Below are positions 16,700 through 29,668 of a DNA stretch of 35,831 nt, piece by piece. A model generated the notes under the pieces. It was given only the letters and a program-made list of their open reading frames with translations. It did no database searches and had not been told where the DNA came from. The position numbers and the translations under genes are program-made. This DNA comes from Acidimicrobiia bacterium. GTDB lineage: Bacteria > Actinomycetota > Acidimicrobiia > Acidimicrobiales > Ilumatobacteraceae. Within the stretch, counting starts at the first letter, position 1. Every line of letters starts with the position of its first letter. The stretch spans positions 5,001-40,831 of the forward strand of contig RFSV01000011.1 in assembly GCA_009923785.1 (NCBI GenBank), in the 5' to 3' direction.

Positions 16700-17826
16700 G
16701 ACGTTCGACGGTACCGGACGAGAACCATCCCATCGGTGTCGGTGCGGTGAGGTGCCAGTCGGAAGCCGTGCCCGTAGTCGTCCCATTCGTCGCGAAGGGT
16801 CGGCACGTCGTGTCCATCCCGACCGACCACCTCGAAACCGTCCGGAATTCGGTGCCCGATCGACTCACGTGCGGTGATGGTGCAGACGCTGTACGCCAAC
16901 AGTCCTCCCGGCTTCACCAGACGGACCGACGACTCGAGGATGGCCGCCTGCAGACGAACCAAGTCGTCGACGTCGGATTGCGACACGCGCCACCGGGCAT
17001 CGGGGCGACGTCGTAGAGCCCCGAGACCCGAACACGGTGCATCGACCAGGACGCGATCGAAAGAGCCATCGGCCATCGGCGGTCGGCGGGCGTCAGCAAC
17101 CACCACCTCGACGTCGACACCGCAGCTGACGGCGTTGCGCGCGACCAAGCCGGCTCGTGTGGCATTGGCGTCGGCTCCGACCACTCGAGCACCGGTCGCG
17201 GCCAGAGCGGTCGACTTTCCTCCCGGACCGGCGCAGGTGTCGAGAATGCGCTCTCCCTGTCGGGCCCCGACGGCTTCGACCACCCATTGACTGGCGAGAT
17301 CCTGCACGTACCCATCGGGCCGTCTGGTCACCGGCGCCGGCTCGTTCATACGTTCGAGACAATCGACCGCCTCGGTACCGAACTCGTGCTCGAACGTGGT
17401 GACGATCCAGTTCGGATAGCTGAGTCGAGTGGGTTGGTCGGGCCACACCATCGGCGTCGTTGCGACACGACGTAGAACGGCGTTCACGAAACCGCGAGTT
17501 CGCCGAGGAGCCAGTGACACCGTGGTCGACACCGCGGCATGCGGAGCCACTCCCCCGAAGACGATCTGATACGCCCCCAGTCGCAACACTCGTCGCGTCT
17601 CGATGTCGGGTGGAGCCGACACGAATCGATCGATGAGAGCATCACAAGCACGACGGCGTCTCGTGGTTCCATAGACCAACTCGGTCACGAAACGACGATC
17701 GGCGGGCTCGAGAGACGACCGATCGAGAAGGCTGGGCACGATCAAATTCGCGTAGGCACCCCCATCCTCGACTCGTCGGAGTGCTTCGAGGGCGATCTCG
17801 CGTGCCGTACCTGTCGCCTTCTTCAT
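16696..17826 (-). CDS. rsmB: 16S rRNA m5C967 methyltransferase RsmB (compact form)
   Basis: Methylates a cytosine of 16S rRNA using SAM. The N-terminal 1-135 is the NusB-like RNA-binding domain; the C-terminal Rossmann domain has CAGPGGKS at 198-205, DAPCSGLG with the motif IV cysteine at 265, and the motif VI cysteine in SVCTIT at 315. Total 376 residues; relatives I know are about 430-460. The shortfall lies between NEPAPVTRR (about 161-169) and DGYVQDLASQ (171-180), where the family has about 50 extra residues; the join is in frame. The start ATG 17826 overlaps the fmt stop as ATGA. Confidence 0.93.
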   Translation of the reverse strand: MKKATGTAREIALEALRRVEDGGAYANLIVPSLLDRSSLEPADRRFVTELVYGTTRRRRACDALIDRFVSAPPDIETRRVLRLGAYQIVFGGVAPHAAVSTTVSLAPRRTRGFVNAVLRRVATTPMVWPDQPTRLSYPNWIVTTFEHEFGTEAVDCLERMNEPAPVTRRPDGYVQDLASQWVVEAVGARQGERILDTCAGPGGKSTALAATGARVVGADANATRAGLVARNAVSCGVDVEVVVADARRPPMADGSFDRVLVDAPCSGLGALRRRPDARWRVSQSDVDDLVRLQAAILESSVRLVKPGGLLAYSVCTITARESIGHRIPDGFEVVGRDGHDVPTLRDEWDDYGHGFRLAPHRTDTDGMVLVRYRRTS

Positions 17827-18740
17827 GTCGTGAAGCGAATCGGTGCACCGCGCCGACCGTTGACCCACTCGGACGCCGACATCATCTTTTTGCCCTCCGG
17901 CTGAAGTGCGACGATCTCGACGTCATGATCACCCGTGGCGACGACCAGTCGCCCACCGACGACCACACCCTCTCCCGCCGGACGTGTCGACACGTCATCA
18001 GTCGCACGAAGCGAACCGATCCTCATCCGGGCGCCATCGATTTCGGTCCATGCTCCGCCGATTCGGCATCGTCGTGACGTTGAGTCGGCCGATTCTCCCC
18101 AAACGATGCGTCGATCGAGCACGGTCAACTTCTCGGCGTACACCGGCTCACCCACTTGGGGGACGGCCGGAGGCAAACCATTTCTCAGAGCACTCACGAG
18201 CAGGCCGACACCACGACGAGCCAATTCGGATCGCATGTCGTCGGCCGACATGTCGTCGTCGACCGCGATTCGCTCGCACGCCAGGACTCCACCGGTGTCG
18301 AGACCGACTTCGACGTGCATGAGGCACACACCCGTTTCCGTATCGCCTTCCAGGATGCAACGCTCGATGGGCGCAGCTCCACGCCAGCGGGGCAGAAGCG
18401 AGAAATGCAGGTTCACCATCGGGATTCGGGCCAAGACGTGCTCTCTCACGAGTGCCCCATATGCCACGACCACTCCGAGATCGATCGGGGTCGCGAGCTC
18501 GAGAAGGTCGTCGACACGATGTGACACGGGAATGTCGTGCTCGTGTGCCACGACTTTCACCGGACTCGGCACGAGAGCTGAACCTCGACCCCGCTTCTTG
18601 TCGGCTCGAGTGATCACGTGAACGACGTCGACCCGCGCGGCCAGGAGGCCGGCCAGCACCGAGGCCGACGTATCGGGCGTTCCGAGAAAGGCGATGCGGC
18701 CGATCGGTCCGGTCGGCAGCGGCGCGAGCTGCTGGGTCAC
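17823..18740 (-). CDS. fmt: Methionyl-tRNA formyltransferase
   Basis: Formylates initiator Met-tRNA with 10-formyl-tetrahydrofolate. The 305 residues have IAFLGTPDTSA at about 16-26 and the signature NLHFSLLPRWRGAAPI at 110-125 with catalytic Asn110 and His112; the Asp of GLDTG at about 148 completes the triad. The C-terminal OB-like domain binds tRNA. The start is GTG 18740, overlapping the def stop as GTGA; a longer frame to 19022 lies inside def. The pairing with def, which later removes the formyl group, is a widespread operon. Confidence 0.95.
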   Translation of the reverse strand: MTQQLAPLPTGPIGRIAFLGTPDTSASVLAGLLAARVDVVHVITRADKKRGRGSALVPSPVKVVAHEHDIPVSHRVDDLLELATPIDLGVVVAYGALVREHVLARIPMVNLHFSLLPRWRGAAPIERCILEGDTETGVCLMHVEVGLDTGGVLACERIAVDDDMSADDMRSELARRGVGLLVSALRNGLPPAVPQVGEPVYAEKLTVLDRRIVWGESADSTSRRCRIGGAWTEIDGARMRIGSLRATDDVSTRPAGEGVVVGGRLVVATGDHDVEIVALQPEGKKMMSASEWVNGRRGAPIRFTT

Positions 18741-19264
18741 TCGGCTCGCAGACGTCGGGGCGCACCCGCCGCGTCGGCCTGTGCCGCCAGTCGTCGATAC
18801 TCGGCAATGGCTTGTTCGCGCTGTTCGGGCTGCATGCGGTCGAACATCAAGACACCATTCAGGTGGTCGAGTTCGTGCTGAAAGAGACGAGCCTCGAGCT
18901 CGTCGGCCTCGAAGGAGATGTCGTTTCCGTCGATATCGACACCGGTCATCAACACCGTCTTGGGTCGAACCATCTCGACGTAGAGACCAGGAATGCTGAG
19001 GCAGCCCTCCTCGTAGGTCCATTCACCGTCGGATTCGGCAATCACGGGATTGAAGATCACCTCGGGTTCACCGTCGATGTCCCAGACGAAGATCTGACGC
19101 TGGATGCCCACCTGCGGAGCAGCAAGACCGATGCCCGTCTCGGTCTCGTACAGAGTGTCGAACATCTGCTCGACGATCCGGACCACCTTGCCGTCGATGT
19201 CGGTGACTTCGGCCGCCTTGGCTGCCAGTACCGGGTCGCCGAAAGTCCGGATTTCGTACGTCAT
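18737..19264 (-). CDS. def: Peptide deformylase
   Basis: A metalloenzyme that removes the N-formyl group from nascent proteins. In 175 residues: GIGLAAPQ at 44-51, EGCLS at 86-90 with the metal cysteine, and HELDH at 130-134 with both metal histidines and the catalytic Glu, all intact. The start is ATG 19264 (MTYEIRTFGDP). No good Shine-Dalgarno exists, only GG a base upstream, so initiation may be leaderless; a TAGCCT lies eight bases before the start. It is divergent from the plus-strand methyltransferase with 21 bases between start codons, so their promoters must overlap the opposite genes. First gene of the def-fmt-rsmB-moaB-hisG unit. Confidence 0.96.
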   Translation of the reverse strand: MTYEIRTFGDPVLAAKAAEVTDIDGKVVRIVEQMFDTLYETETGIGLAAPQVGIQRQIFVWDIDGEPEVIFNPVIAESDGEWTYEEGCLSIPGLYVEMVRPKTVLMTGVDIDGNDISFEADELEARLFQHELDHLNGVLMFDRMQPEQREQAIAEYRRLAAQADAAGAPRRLRAE

Positions 19265-19285
19265 ACCTGTCAGGCTACTTGCGAG

Positions 19286-19888
19286 ATGTCGCACTACTTC
19301 GACCACTCGCCCGCCACACCGTCCGATCCCCGTCGGGTGACGGTCGTCCTCCCCGACGACGCCTTCGACTTCCGAAGCGATCGCGGCGTGTTCTCACATG
19401 GTCGTCTCGACACCGGAACCAAGTTCTTGCTCACCGATGCACCCGAGCCACCTCGAGACGGAGTGTTTCTCGATCTGGGCTGCGGAGCCGGCCCGATCGC
19501 TCTCGCTTTGTCCCGTCGCCGACCAGAGGCACGGGTGATCGCGATCGACGTGAACGAGCGAGCACGACAACTCACAGCCGACAACGCGCGCCACCTCGAG
19601 ATCACCAATCTCGAAGTGAGCGCTCCCGACGACGTCGACGAGTCGGTGCGCTTCGACCTGATCTGGAGCAATCCACCCATCAAGGTCGGCAAGACCGAGC
19701 TGCACACCATGTTGCTGAAGTGGCTCGATCGACTCGCCCCGACGGGCCGAGCCGTTCTCGTCGTACAGAAGAACCTCGGATCGGATTCTCTCCAACGATG
19801 GCTGACCGCCGAAGGCTTCGACACCGCTCGTCTCGGCTCGCGATCGGGTTATCGACTACTCGACGTCCGACCCCGAACCACACCCTGA
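19286..19888 (+). CDS. Class I SAM-dependent methyltransferase (small MTS domain, RsmC-like)
   Basis: 200 residues that correspond to the C-terminal half of RsmC/RlmG rRNA guanine methyltransferases. FSHGRLDTGTKFLL precedes the SAM motif LDLGCGAGP (62-70), then VIAIDVNERA, and the catalytic SNPPIKVGK at 128-136 of the N6-A/N2-G type. A target base in rRNA is likely but unproven; stand-alone proteins of this size are common in actinobacteria. ATG 19286 is preceded by a purine-poor leader with no strong ribosome site. It is divergent from def and convergent with priA, with 18 bases between the stops. Confidence 0.88.
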   Translation: MSHYFDHSPATPSDPRRVTVVLPDDAFDFRSDRGVFSHGRLDTGTKFLLTDAPEPPRDGVFLDLGCGAGPIALALSRRRPEARVIAIDVNERARQLTADNARHLEITNLEVSAPDDVDESVRFDLIWSNPPIKVGKTELHTMLLKWLDRLAPTGRAVLVVQKNLGSDSLQRWLTAEGFDTARLGSRSGYRLLDVRPRTTP

Positions 19889-19906
19889 CGGCGATCGGGC
19901 CTCGCG

Positions 19907-21697
19907 CTAGATCCTCGACGGATCGACGACGATACGAGCCGAACGCGAGCGAACACCGCTCCACGCATCGGCGAGCGTCGCTGCGTCTCGGGCCCTCACG
20001 AGGAGATGATCGTCCACCAGGCTGACGTCGATACCTTCGTTCGATGCGAGACGAGTCCGACAGTCGTCGAGGTCCTCTCCTTCGACGATCGCGAGCGTGC
20101 TGGCCGGCGGCAGCGACAGCGCCTCACGGCGTTCCCATTCGGCGGCGACCGCTGTGTCGAGGTCGAGGGTGCCTAACGCTTTCACGGTGTCGTGTTCGAC
20201 GAGAGTGGTCTGCAACAGCACGCGGCCTGCCGCGCCGACGAGACGAGCGGCTCGCGCCACGAGCGTCCAAACTTGTTCACGAGCCCGAAATCGCGGGGCC
20301 AGGAGTTCGGCGTCGAGATCGAGGAACACGACCACATCGACTCGGCGAACGCGGTGCAGAACCGCTTCGGTTCCGATGAAGACGTCGGCTGCCGCATCGT
20401 CGAGGTCGACGGTGGATGCCGTCACCTCGACGACCTTGCGAAGGGCCGCCCGTTCGAGCTCGTCACGAAGTCGTGTGGTTCCCGGCTTCACGCGCGCCAG
20501 ATCGCTCGAACCGCATGCCGCGCATACCCGAGGCCGCAGAGACGAACACCGCGAACATTCGAGAGACCCCTCGGTCGACTCCACCAGAGCTCCGTCGCAC
20601 GACGAGCATCGCGCAACCGCCCGACAGGCGCGACACGCCAGGAGTCGAGCCATCCCCTTGGTGTTGATCACGCACGCGACCCGCGTCGCGTCGTCACGGA
20701 GCACTTCGATCAGCTCCGACGACAGCAGTGATCGCTTCCATGGCTCCTGATCGCTCCGGTCGATCACTTCGATACGAGGCCACGCTCGACGTTCGCGTTC
20801 GACATCTGGTGACGTCACTGCATCACCGCGGCGACCGAGCCCGACCCACGCCTGCACCGATGGCACGGCCGACACGAGAATCGGTACTGCTCCGGCTCGC
20901 CCACACCGTTCGATCACCACGTCACGCGCATGCCACGTTGGAGAGCGTTCTTCTTGCAGAGATTCGTCGTTCTCGTCGAGAACGAGGGCAACTGCCATAT
21001 CGGGGCACGGAGCGAAGGCTGCACCGCGCGCGCCGATCACCACGTCGGCGCCACCTCGGGCCTGGGCCCAGTCCTCGGGAACGAGTGCCACCGTCACTCC
21101 TGTCCGGCGAATGCGGTGCGACAACACCCGAGCCATATCGACCGATGGGCAGACGACCAATGTCGGTCCGACCCGAGCCGCCGAGAGGATCGACGGAAGT
21201 TGATCGACAGTTGGCGGCAGGCGAAGAACTCCGCCGCCGTCGGCGATGAGAGTCGTGGTTGCCGGCGACGTCGGTTCGGCTCGAACGGATGTGCGGCGCG
21301 GGGTGGCCGAACGATGGACGACCACCGGTGGCGATGCCACCACCAGGAACGGACGCAGACGACCCGCGCACCATCGCCAAGACGCCCAGCGGGCCAGGTC
21401 GATCAGATCGCCACTTGGCCCGATCCCACTCGATTTGACGATCGGCTTCAGGACATCACTCGACACCTCGTCGGATGTGTCCATCAGTTCCACGACCCAT
21501 CCCCCGACGCGCCGACCGTGAAGAGACACTCGAACCCGCGAACCGAGTTCAACGACGGAATCCATCTCGTCGGGGACGAGATAGTCGAATGTCTTGTCGA
21601 TTCCCGTGACGTCGGGAACGATGCGGGCGACGCGTCCCAGAGGACTCAGAGGCCGACGGCCGACGCGAAATCGGCGAGACGTGACAGCGACTCCCAC
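19907..21697 (-). CDS. priA: PriA-like primosomal protein, helicase motifs degenerate
   Basis: Restarts stalled replication forks in bacteria. The 596 residues keep the 3'-DNA-binding domain ([21 protein letters not shown], about 22-42) and the zinc-binding part with eight cysteines in CxxC pairs (about 360-410). The ATPase is eroded: no GxxGSGKT loop exists before [12 protein letters not shown], and DEEH is replaced by DENDE. Loss of helicase motifs is known for actinobacterial PriA, so a structural loading role is likely. The only start ahead of the conserved segment is GTG 21697, which lies 52 nt inside metK and lacks a ribosome site, so the start is uncertain. It converges on the methyltransferase. 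Confidence 0.9.
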   Translation of the reverse strand: MGVAVTSRRFRVGRRPLSPLGRVARIVPDVTGIDKTFDYLVPDEMDSVVELGSRVRVSLHGRRVGGWVVELMDTSDEVSSDVLKPIVKSSGIGPSGDLIDLARWASWRWCAGRLRPFLVVASPPVVVHRSATPRRTSVRAEPTSPATTTLIADGGGVLRLPPTVDQLPSILSAARVGPTLVVCPSVDMARVLSHRIRRTGVTVALVPEDWAQARGGADVVIGARGAAFAPCPDMAVALVLDENDESLQEERSPTWHARDVVIERCGRAGAVPILVSAVPSVQAWVGLGRRGDAVTSPDVERERRAWPRIEVIDRSDQEPWKRSLLSSELIEVLRDDATRVACVINTKGMARLLACRACRAVARCSSCDGALVESTEGSLECSRCSSLRPRVCAACGSSDLARVKPGTTRLRDELERAALRKVVEVTASTVDLDDAAADVFIGTEAVLHRVRRVDVVVFLDLDAELLAPRFRAREQVWTLVARAARLVGAAGRVLLQTTLVEHDTVKALGTLDLDTAVAAEWERREALSLPPASTLAIVEGEDLDDCRTRLASNEGIDVSLVDDHLLVRARDAATLADAWSGVRSRSARIVVDPSRI

Positions 21698-22839
21698 TCG
21701 AAGTCGGGAAGCTCGCGTCCGAAGTGACCGTAGGCCGCGGTCTGCCGATAGATCGGGCGCTTCAACTTCAGGTCTCGCACGATGGCAGCCGGACGAAGAT
21801 CGAACGTGGAGCGAACCGCGGTCTCGATGCGCTCGACCGGGACCTTCTCAGTGCCGAACGTCTCGACGAGGATGCTCACCGGGTGCGCCATACCGATCGC
21901 GTAGGCGACCTGCACTTCGCAACGTTCGGCGGCGCCAGAGGCAACCACGTGCTTGGCAACCCATCGAGCGGCGTAGGCCGCCGAGCGGTCGACCTTGCTC
22001 GGATCCTTGCCGCTGAACGCTCCGCCACCGTGTCGGCCCATGCCTCCATAGGTGTCGACGATGATCTTGCGGCCAGTGAGTCCGGTGTCGGCATGAGGTC
22101 CACCGAGCACGAACTTGCCCGTCGGATTGACGAACACCGAGTAGTCGTCGTCGGCGAATTGCTCGGGAATCACCGGACGGATCACCTGCTCGATCAGATC
22201 AGGACGGATGACCGAGTCGCGGTCGATGCCGTCGTGATGCTGCGTCGACACGAGCACCGTGCGAAGTCGGACCGGTCGACCGTCCTCGTAGTCGAAGGTC
22301 ACCTGAGTCTTGCCGTCGGGACGCAGATACGGAATCTGACCCGACTTGCGGGCGTCGGTGAGTCGCTCGGCGAGTCGGTGGGCCAAATGGATCGGGAGCG
22401 GCATGAGCGTGGGGGTTTCGTTGCAGGCGTAACCGAACATCATTCCCTGGTCGCCGGCACCTTGAAGATCGAGATCGTCACTACCCGTTCGGGCTCGCAC
22501 TTCTTCGCTGCGGTCGACACCTTGGGCGATGTCGGGGCTCTGCGCGTCGAGGGCCACCAACACGCCGCACGTCTTGCCGTCGAAGCCGAATTCGGCGTTG
22601 TCGTAACCGATTTCGCGAATGACCTGTCGAGCGATGTCGGGGATCTCGATGTACTCACCGGTCGTGACCTCCCCCGACACCAGACACAGACCAGTCGTCA
22701 CCAAGGTCTCGCAGGCGACTCGGGCGTGAGGATCTTTGGCCAAGATGGCGTCGAGAACGGCATCGGAAATCTGGTCGGCCATCTTGTCGGGGTGACCCTC
22801 GGTCACGCTTTCCGAGGTGAACGTCCACTGGCGGCTCAT
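21646..22839 (-). CDS. metK: S-adenosylmethionine synthetase
   Basis: Makes SAM from methionine and ATP. The 397 residues carry EGHPDK at 14-19, [12 protein letters not shown] at about 118-129, and the phosphate-loop [16 protein letters not shown] in the last third; all are intact. The start is the ATG at 22839 (MSRQWTF) with GGGGAG four bases upstream. A GTG at 22851 in the same frame overlaps that site and is rejected. Its 3' end overlaps the reading frame of priA by 52 nt. It follows coaBC after 52 bases. Confidence 0.97.
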   Translation of the reverse strand: MSRQWTFTSESVTEGHPDKMADQISDAVLDAILAKDPHARVACETLVTTGLCLVSGEVTTGEYIEIPDIARQVIREIGYDNAEFGFDGKTCGVLVALDAQSPDIAQGVDRSEEVRARTGSDDLDLQGAGDQGMMFGYACNETPTLMPLPIHLAHRLAERLTDARKSGQIPYLRPDGKTQVTFDYEDGRPVRLRTVLVSTQHHDGIDRDSVIRPDLIEQVIRPVIPEQFADDDYSVFVNPTGKFVLGGPHADTGLTGRKIIVDTYGGMGRHGGGAFSGKDPSKVDRSAAYAARWVAKHVVASGAAERCEVQVAYAIGMAHPVSILVETFGTEKVPVERIETAVRSTFDLRPAAIVRDLKLKRPIYRQTAAYGHFGRELPDFEWESLSRLADFASAVGL

Positions 22840-22891
22840 GAAACTCCCCACATTTGGCTGGCTATCGGTCGGTGCCGACGACCGTCCACCG

Positions 22892-24085
22892 TCAGGCGAG
22901 CAGTCGAGCGACGATGTCGAGCAGCGCGCGGGCGATGTCCCGTTTGTCGCTCAACGGATGCGACTCTAGAGGCTGATCGGGCCGCAGGAAGGTAACAGCG
23001 TTCGTGTCGTGCTGGAATCCGACTCCTGGAGCCGACACGTCGTTGGCCACGATGAGATCGAGGTTCTTGCGACGCATCTTCGACGTGGCGTTCTCGACGA
23101 GGTCGGACGTCTCGGCCGCGAAGCCCACCAGGATCTGACCAGCCGGCTTGTGCGCGCCGAGTCCGGCCAAGATGTCGGGGGTCGGCTCGAGGCGAATCTC
23201 GGGTATTCCAGCATCTTTTTTGATCTTCCCCGAGGCACACGACACGGGACGAAAATCGGCGACAGCGGCCGCCATGACGATCACGTCCGCTTCAGACGCC
23301 CGACTGTCGAGAGCCGCTTGCATCTGGGCCGACGTTTCGACGTCGATCACTTCGACTCCGGCCGGGACCGGTCGGTCGGCCGTGCTGATCAAGGTGACCG
23401 TTGCTCCGCGTCGCGCTGCTTCTTCGGCCACCGCGTAGCCCTGTTTCCCGCTCGACCGATTGGCAATCACTCGCACGGCGTCGATCGGCTCACGAGTGCC
23501 ACCTGCCGTCACCAGCACTCGCCGACCGTCGAAATCACGCGGACCGAGGACTCGTTGAACGGCCTGTACCACGACGTCGGGGGCGGCGAGTCGACCTTTA
23601 CCCGAGTCGCCCCCGGCGAGTCGTCCCTCTTCGGGATCGACCACATGAACGCCACGACGACGCAAGAGCGCAATGTTGTCCTGCACAGCGGGGTGTTCCC
23701 ACATCTCGGTGTGCATGGCCGGACACACGACGACAGGAGCCCGGGTTGCGATGAGGACATTCGTGAGCAGATCGGTCGACAGCCCGTGCGCATAGCCGGC
23801 GAGCACTCGCGCCGTGGCCGGTGCCACCAGAACCAGGTCGGCGTTCTGACCCAGCTTGGTATGGGGAATCGGTGACGCCTCACTCCAGAGCGACGTCTGA
23901 ACGGGCTCGCTCGCCAGGGCCGACAAGGTGGTTCGCCCGATGAACTTGTCGGCTCCGGCGGTCATCACCGGAACGACGTGCGCACCTAGATCGACCAGAC
24001 GGCGACAAATTTCGACCGACTTGTAGGCGGCAATTCCGCCACTCACACCGAGAACGATGCGACGACCCGACAGCGGCCGCGTCAT
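22892..24085 (-). CDS. coaBC: Bifunctional phosphopantothenoylcysteine decarboxylase / phosphopantothenate-cysteine ligase
   Basis: Two consecutive steps of coenzyme A synthesis. The N-terminal flavoprotein half (about 1-185) has [14 protein letters not shown], the segment [20 protein letters not shown] with the active His, and PAMHTEMW, the actinobacterial form of PxMNxxMW. The CoaB half (about 190-397) has [35 protein letters not shown] and the KIKK lysines that bind the acyl-CMP intermediate. Length 397 is normal. ATG 24085 follows the rpoZ stop after 19 bases. The order gmk-rpoZ-coaBC-metK is conserved widely. Confidence 0.96.
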   Translation of the reverse strand: MTRPLSGRRIVLGVSGGIAAYKSVEICRRLVDLGAHVVPVMTAGADKFIGRTTLSALASEPVQTSLWSEASPIPHTKLGQNADLVLVAPATARVLAGYAHGLSTDLLTNVLIATRAPVVVCPAMHTEMWEHPAVQDNIALLRRRGVHVVDPEEGRLAGGDSGKGRLAAPDVVVQAVQRVLGPRDFDGRRVLVTAGGTREPIDAVRVIANRSSGKQGYAVAEEAARRGATVTLISTADRPVPAGVEVIDVETSAQMQAALDSRASEADVIVMAAAVADFRPVSCASGKIKKDAGIPEIRLEPTPDILAGLGAHKPAGQILVGFAAETSDLVENATSKMRRKNLDLIVANDVSAPGVGFQHDTNAVTFLRPDQPLESHPLSDKRDIARALLDIVARLLA

Positions 24086-24104
24086 GACTGGTCGTGGCGA
24101 CGCG

Positions 24105-24428
24105 TCAGGCGTCGTCACCCTCGGTCGCGTCGGGATCGGCGAGCAGGGCCAACTCGGCGGCCTGGGCGTCGGCAAGCGCTGCGGCTTCGGCTGCCTCGCG
24201 CTCACGCATCTCGTCACCAGAGATCCGCACGATCTTGTCAGCGGCAATTTCTTCGAAACTGAGGCTCAACAACTTGCGCAACGACGGAACCTGCGGAGGG
24301 ATCGACTTCGACGACGTGACGCCCAGGTAGTAGTCCTGCAACTGGCGCGACCGGCTGGCCGCCAAGGTGACGAGACTGAACTTGGAGTCGACCTTGTCGA
24401 GCAGAACTTCGAGGGCTGGATGGGTCAT
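24105..24428 (-). CDS. rpoZ: RNA polymerase omega subunit
   Basis: A small RNAP subunit that helps fold and dock beta'. ALEVLLDKVDSKFSLVTLAASRSRQLQDYYLG near the N-terminus is the omega signature; LSFEEIAADKIVRI ends the conserved part, followed by an acidic, Ala/Glu-rich tail of about 35 residues. ATG 24428 gives 107 residues; GTG 24446 would add six (VTTNDS). Neither has a clear ribosome site, and I prefer the ATG because the family's homology begins there. It lies between gmk and coaBC. Confidence 0.94.
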   Translation of the reverse strand: MTHPALEVLLDKVDSKFSLVTLAASRSRQLQDYYLGVTSSKSIPPQVPSLRKLLSLSFEEIAADKIVRISGDEMREREAAEAAALADAQAAELALLADPDATEGDDA

Positions 24429-24456
24429 CGAGTCGTTGGTCGTCACCGGGGCACCG

Positions 24457-24478
24457 TTCTACGAGTCTTCTACGAGTC
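24457..24478. repeat. Two tandem copies of an 11-bp sequence before rpoZ
   Basis: TTCTACGAGTC occurs twice back to back on the plus strand (24457-24467 and 24468-24478), in the 68-base gap between gmk and rpoZ. This could be a recent small duplication or a tandem protein-binding site; nothing in the sequence decides. Confidence 0.6.
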
Positions 24479-24496
24479 CTACTGGACGAGGTGAGG

Positions 24497-25087
24497 CTAG
24501 CCCCGTGGTTCGGAATTGCGTCGAGAGCGGATGATCTCGAGCATTTCGCCCACCGTCCGCTCGAGATCGTCGTTCACGACCACATGATCGGCGAGAGCAC
24601 GGCCCACCGGCTCTTCTTCCTCGGCCTTGCGGAGTCGAGCCTGCACTTTGTCGTCGGGATCCCCTCGTCCCACAAGGCGCCGACGTTGCTCGTCTCGAGA
24701 CGGGGGCAGGACGAAAATGAGGATCGAGTCCGGAAATCGGGACTTCACCTGCCGGGCCCCGTCGACCTCGATCTCGAGCACCAGATCAAGCGGCGACGAG
24801 GGATCGGGCTGCGGCGAGCCGTAGAAGTTGCCGAGGAACTCGGTCCACTCGAGAAATCCGTCGGCATCCCGACGGTGCAAGAACTCGTCCCGCGACACAA
24901 AGACATAGGCGTCATCACGTTCTCCGGGACGCTGGTCGCGGGTCGTCCACGATCGGCTGAGCAACAACTCCGGATCGCGCGCCACCAAGGCGTCGACGAT
25001 CGTTCCTTTACCGACCCCACCAGGGCCGGACACGATAATGATCAGTGGGCGGTGTCGGGGAAGCGGGTCGACGTCGACCCTCGACAT
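24497..25087 (-). CDS. gmk: Guanylate kinase
   Basis: Phosphorylates GMP to GDP. The P-loop reads GPGGVGKGT at 21-29 (GPSGVGKxT in most relatives), followed by the GMP-binding SRSWTTRDQRPGE and a YVFVSRDEFL segment, and DLVLEIEVDGARQVK. About 196 residues, normal length. Starts GTG 25090 and ATG 25087 are adjacent; the ATG shares one base with the mihF stop (TGATG) and is chosen, but no good ribosome site helps, so translation coupling from mihF is likely. Followed by rpoZ after 68 bases. Confidence 0.95.
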   Translation of the reverse strand: MSRVDVDPLPRHRPLIIIVSGPGGVGKGTIVDALVARDPELLLSRSWTTRDQRPGERDDAYVFVSRDEFLHRRDADGFLEWTEFLGNFYGSPQPDPSSPLDLVLEIEVDGARQVKSRFPDSILIFVLPPSRDEQRRRLVGRGDPDDKVQARLRKAEEEEPVGRALADHVVVNDDLERTVGEMLEIIRSRRNSEPRG

Positions 25088-25398
25088 CACTTGTCGAGGT
25101 GTTCGAGCAGGGACTTCTTCTGCTGAGCGCCGAGGCCCTGAATCTTGCGGTTGTCGGCGATCCCGACCTCTTCCATGATCTTGCGGGCCTTGACCTTGCC
25201 AAGACCGGGCAAGCTCTCGAGGAGCGAGACGACCTTCAACTTGCCCACGTTGGGATCAGAGGAAGCCAAAGCGTCGGCCACCGTGAGGGTGCCCTGCTTC
25301 AGTCTGACCTTGATCGCGGCACGAGCGGCCCGAGCTTCAGCAGCCTTGGCCAGCGCCGCCGCGCGCTGTTCGGGTGTGAGTTGCGGAGGAGTTGCCAT
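25087..25398 (-). CDS. mihF: Actinobacterial integration host factor
   Basis: A small nucleoid-associated DNA-binding protein found only in Actinobacteria and unrelated to the E. coli IHF fold. The 103 residues have an Ala-rich N-terminal helix (LTPEQRAAALAKAAEARAAR) and the helix-two-turn-helix part LPGLGKVKARKIMEEVGIAD followed by KIQGLGAQQKKSLLEHL. This is the best taxonomic marker in the window. The ATG is at 25398 with AGGAG twelve bases upstream, which is far for a ribosome site. It precedes gmk with an overlapping stop/start, as in mycobacteria. Confidence 0.96.
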   Translation of the reverse strand: MATPPQLTPEQRAAALAKAAEARAARAAIKVRLKQGTLTVADALASSDPNVGKLKVVSLLESLPGLGKVKARKIMEEVGIADNRKIQGLGAQQKKSLLEHLDK

Positions 25399-25452
25399 GG
25401 GCGAAACTTACTCCTGGTCAGAGGGGTGCTGGTGGATAGTCGGCTCCCGCCG

Positions 25453-26380
25453 TCAGTCGGACCCTCGGCCTCGACGGCCCGTGATGTCCCGTAACCTCGA
25501 AAAGCCCTGGTCAGCAGCCCACACGACCAACTCGTCGGCAATCGACATGGGCGCCCGCGGATCGACGAAAGTTGCCGTCCCAACCTGGACCGCCGACGCT
25601 CCGGCCCGCAGCAGCGCACCGGCTGCGGCACCCGACGTGACACCACCCACGCCGATGATCGGGAGATCCGGGTCGGCCGCTCGCACGTCGGCGACGGCGC
25701 GCAGAGCCACCGGATGAACCATCGGACCGGAGAGCCCTCCACCACCGTTTCCGAGGACCGGCACGCCCTCGTCGTCGAGAACGAGACCCACCACCGTATT
25801 CACGAGGGTCACGGCTTCGGCCCCGGCTGCACGTACTGCGCCGGCCACCTCAACCAGTCGATCGGTATTCGGACTCAACTTGGCCCACACTGGCCGATCG
25901 ATGACCTGACAGCGCGCCACGACATCGGCCGAGAGGTCGGCGTCGTGAGCAAAGATCCCACGTCGCTCTTCCAGATTGGGACATGACAAGTTGATTTCCA
26001 CCGCCACGATGTGCTCGGCGCCTGGCCGGCTGAGGCGCTCAGCCATCACCTCGGCTGCTCGTCGGTATTCCTCGACACTTCTCCCCCACAAGCTGACGAC
26101 AGTTCGTGCTCCGTGTTGGGCGAGCACGTGGAGATGTTCGTCGAACCAGGCCACCAGCCCAGGGCCCTGCAGTCCGACGGCGTTGATCATCCCGTGCGAC
26201 AGCGGGTGGAGCCGTGGGGCCGGATTGCCAGCCCACGGCATGACCGACAACGACTTCACGACGACGGCACCGATGCGACTCAGATCGAAATAGGCACCGA
26301 GTTCGGCACCGTGCCCCGACGTTCCCGACGCCGTCATCACCGCATGCGAAAGTTCGATCGATCCGACGCGCACGCGAGTG

Positions 26381-26391
<11 letters not shown>
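25453..26391 (-). CDS. pyrD: Dihydroorotate dehydrogenase (class 1B-like)
   Basis: Oxidises dihydroorotate to orotate. A 312-residue TIM barrel with [17 protein letters not shown] at 21-37, NAVGLQGPG at 70-78, the catalytic cysteine in NLSCPN at 134-139 and VGTATFVDP near the C-terminus. This pattern is closest to the NAD-linked class 1B enzymes of Firmicutes, which work with an electron-transfer partner PyrK; none is in the window. There is no N-terminal membrane anchor, so it is not class 2. The start ATG 26391 has AGGAG four bases upstream and overlaps carB by 11 nt. In M. tuberculosis, as I recall, pyrF occupies this position. Confidence 0.93.

Positions 26392-29667
<3,276 letters not shown>

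Positions 29668-29668
<1 letters not shown>

Noticed and set aside
21724-22995. Plus-strand open frame of 423 codons
   Set aside because: It lies antisense to metK, whose frame is complete and conserved; long antisense frames are common in GC-rich DNA, and the product has low-complexity His/Arg/Asp content.
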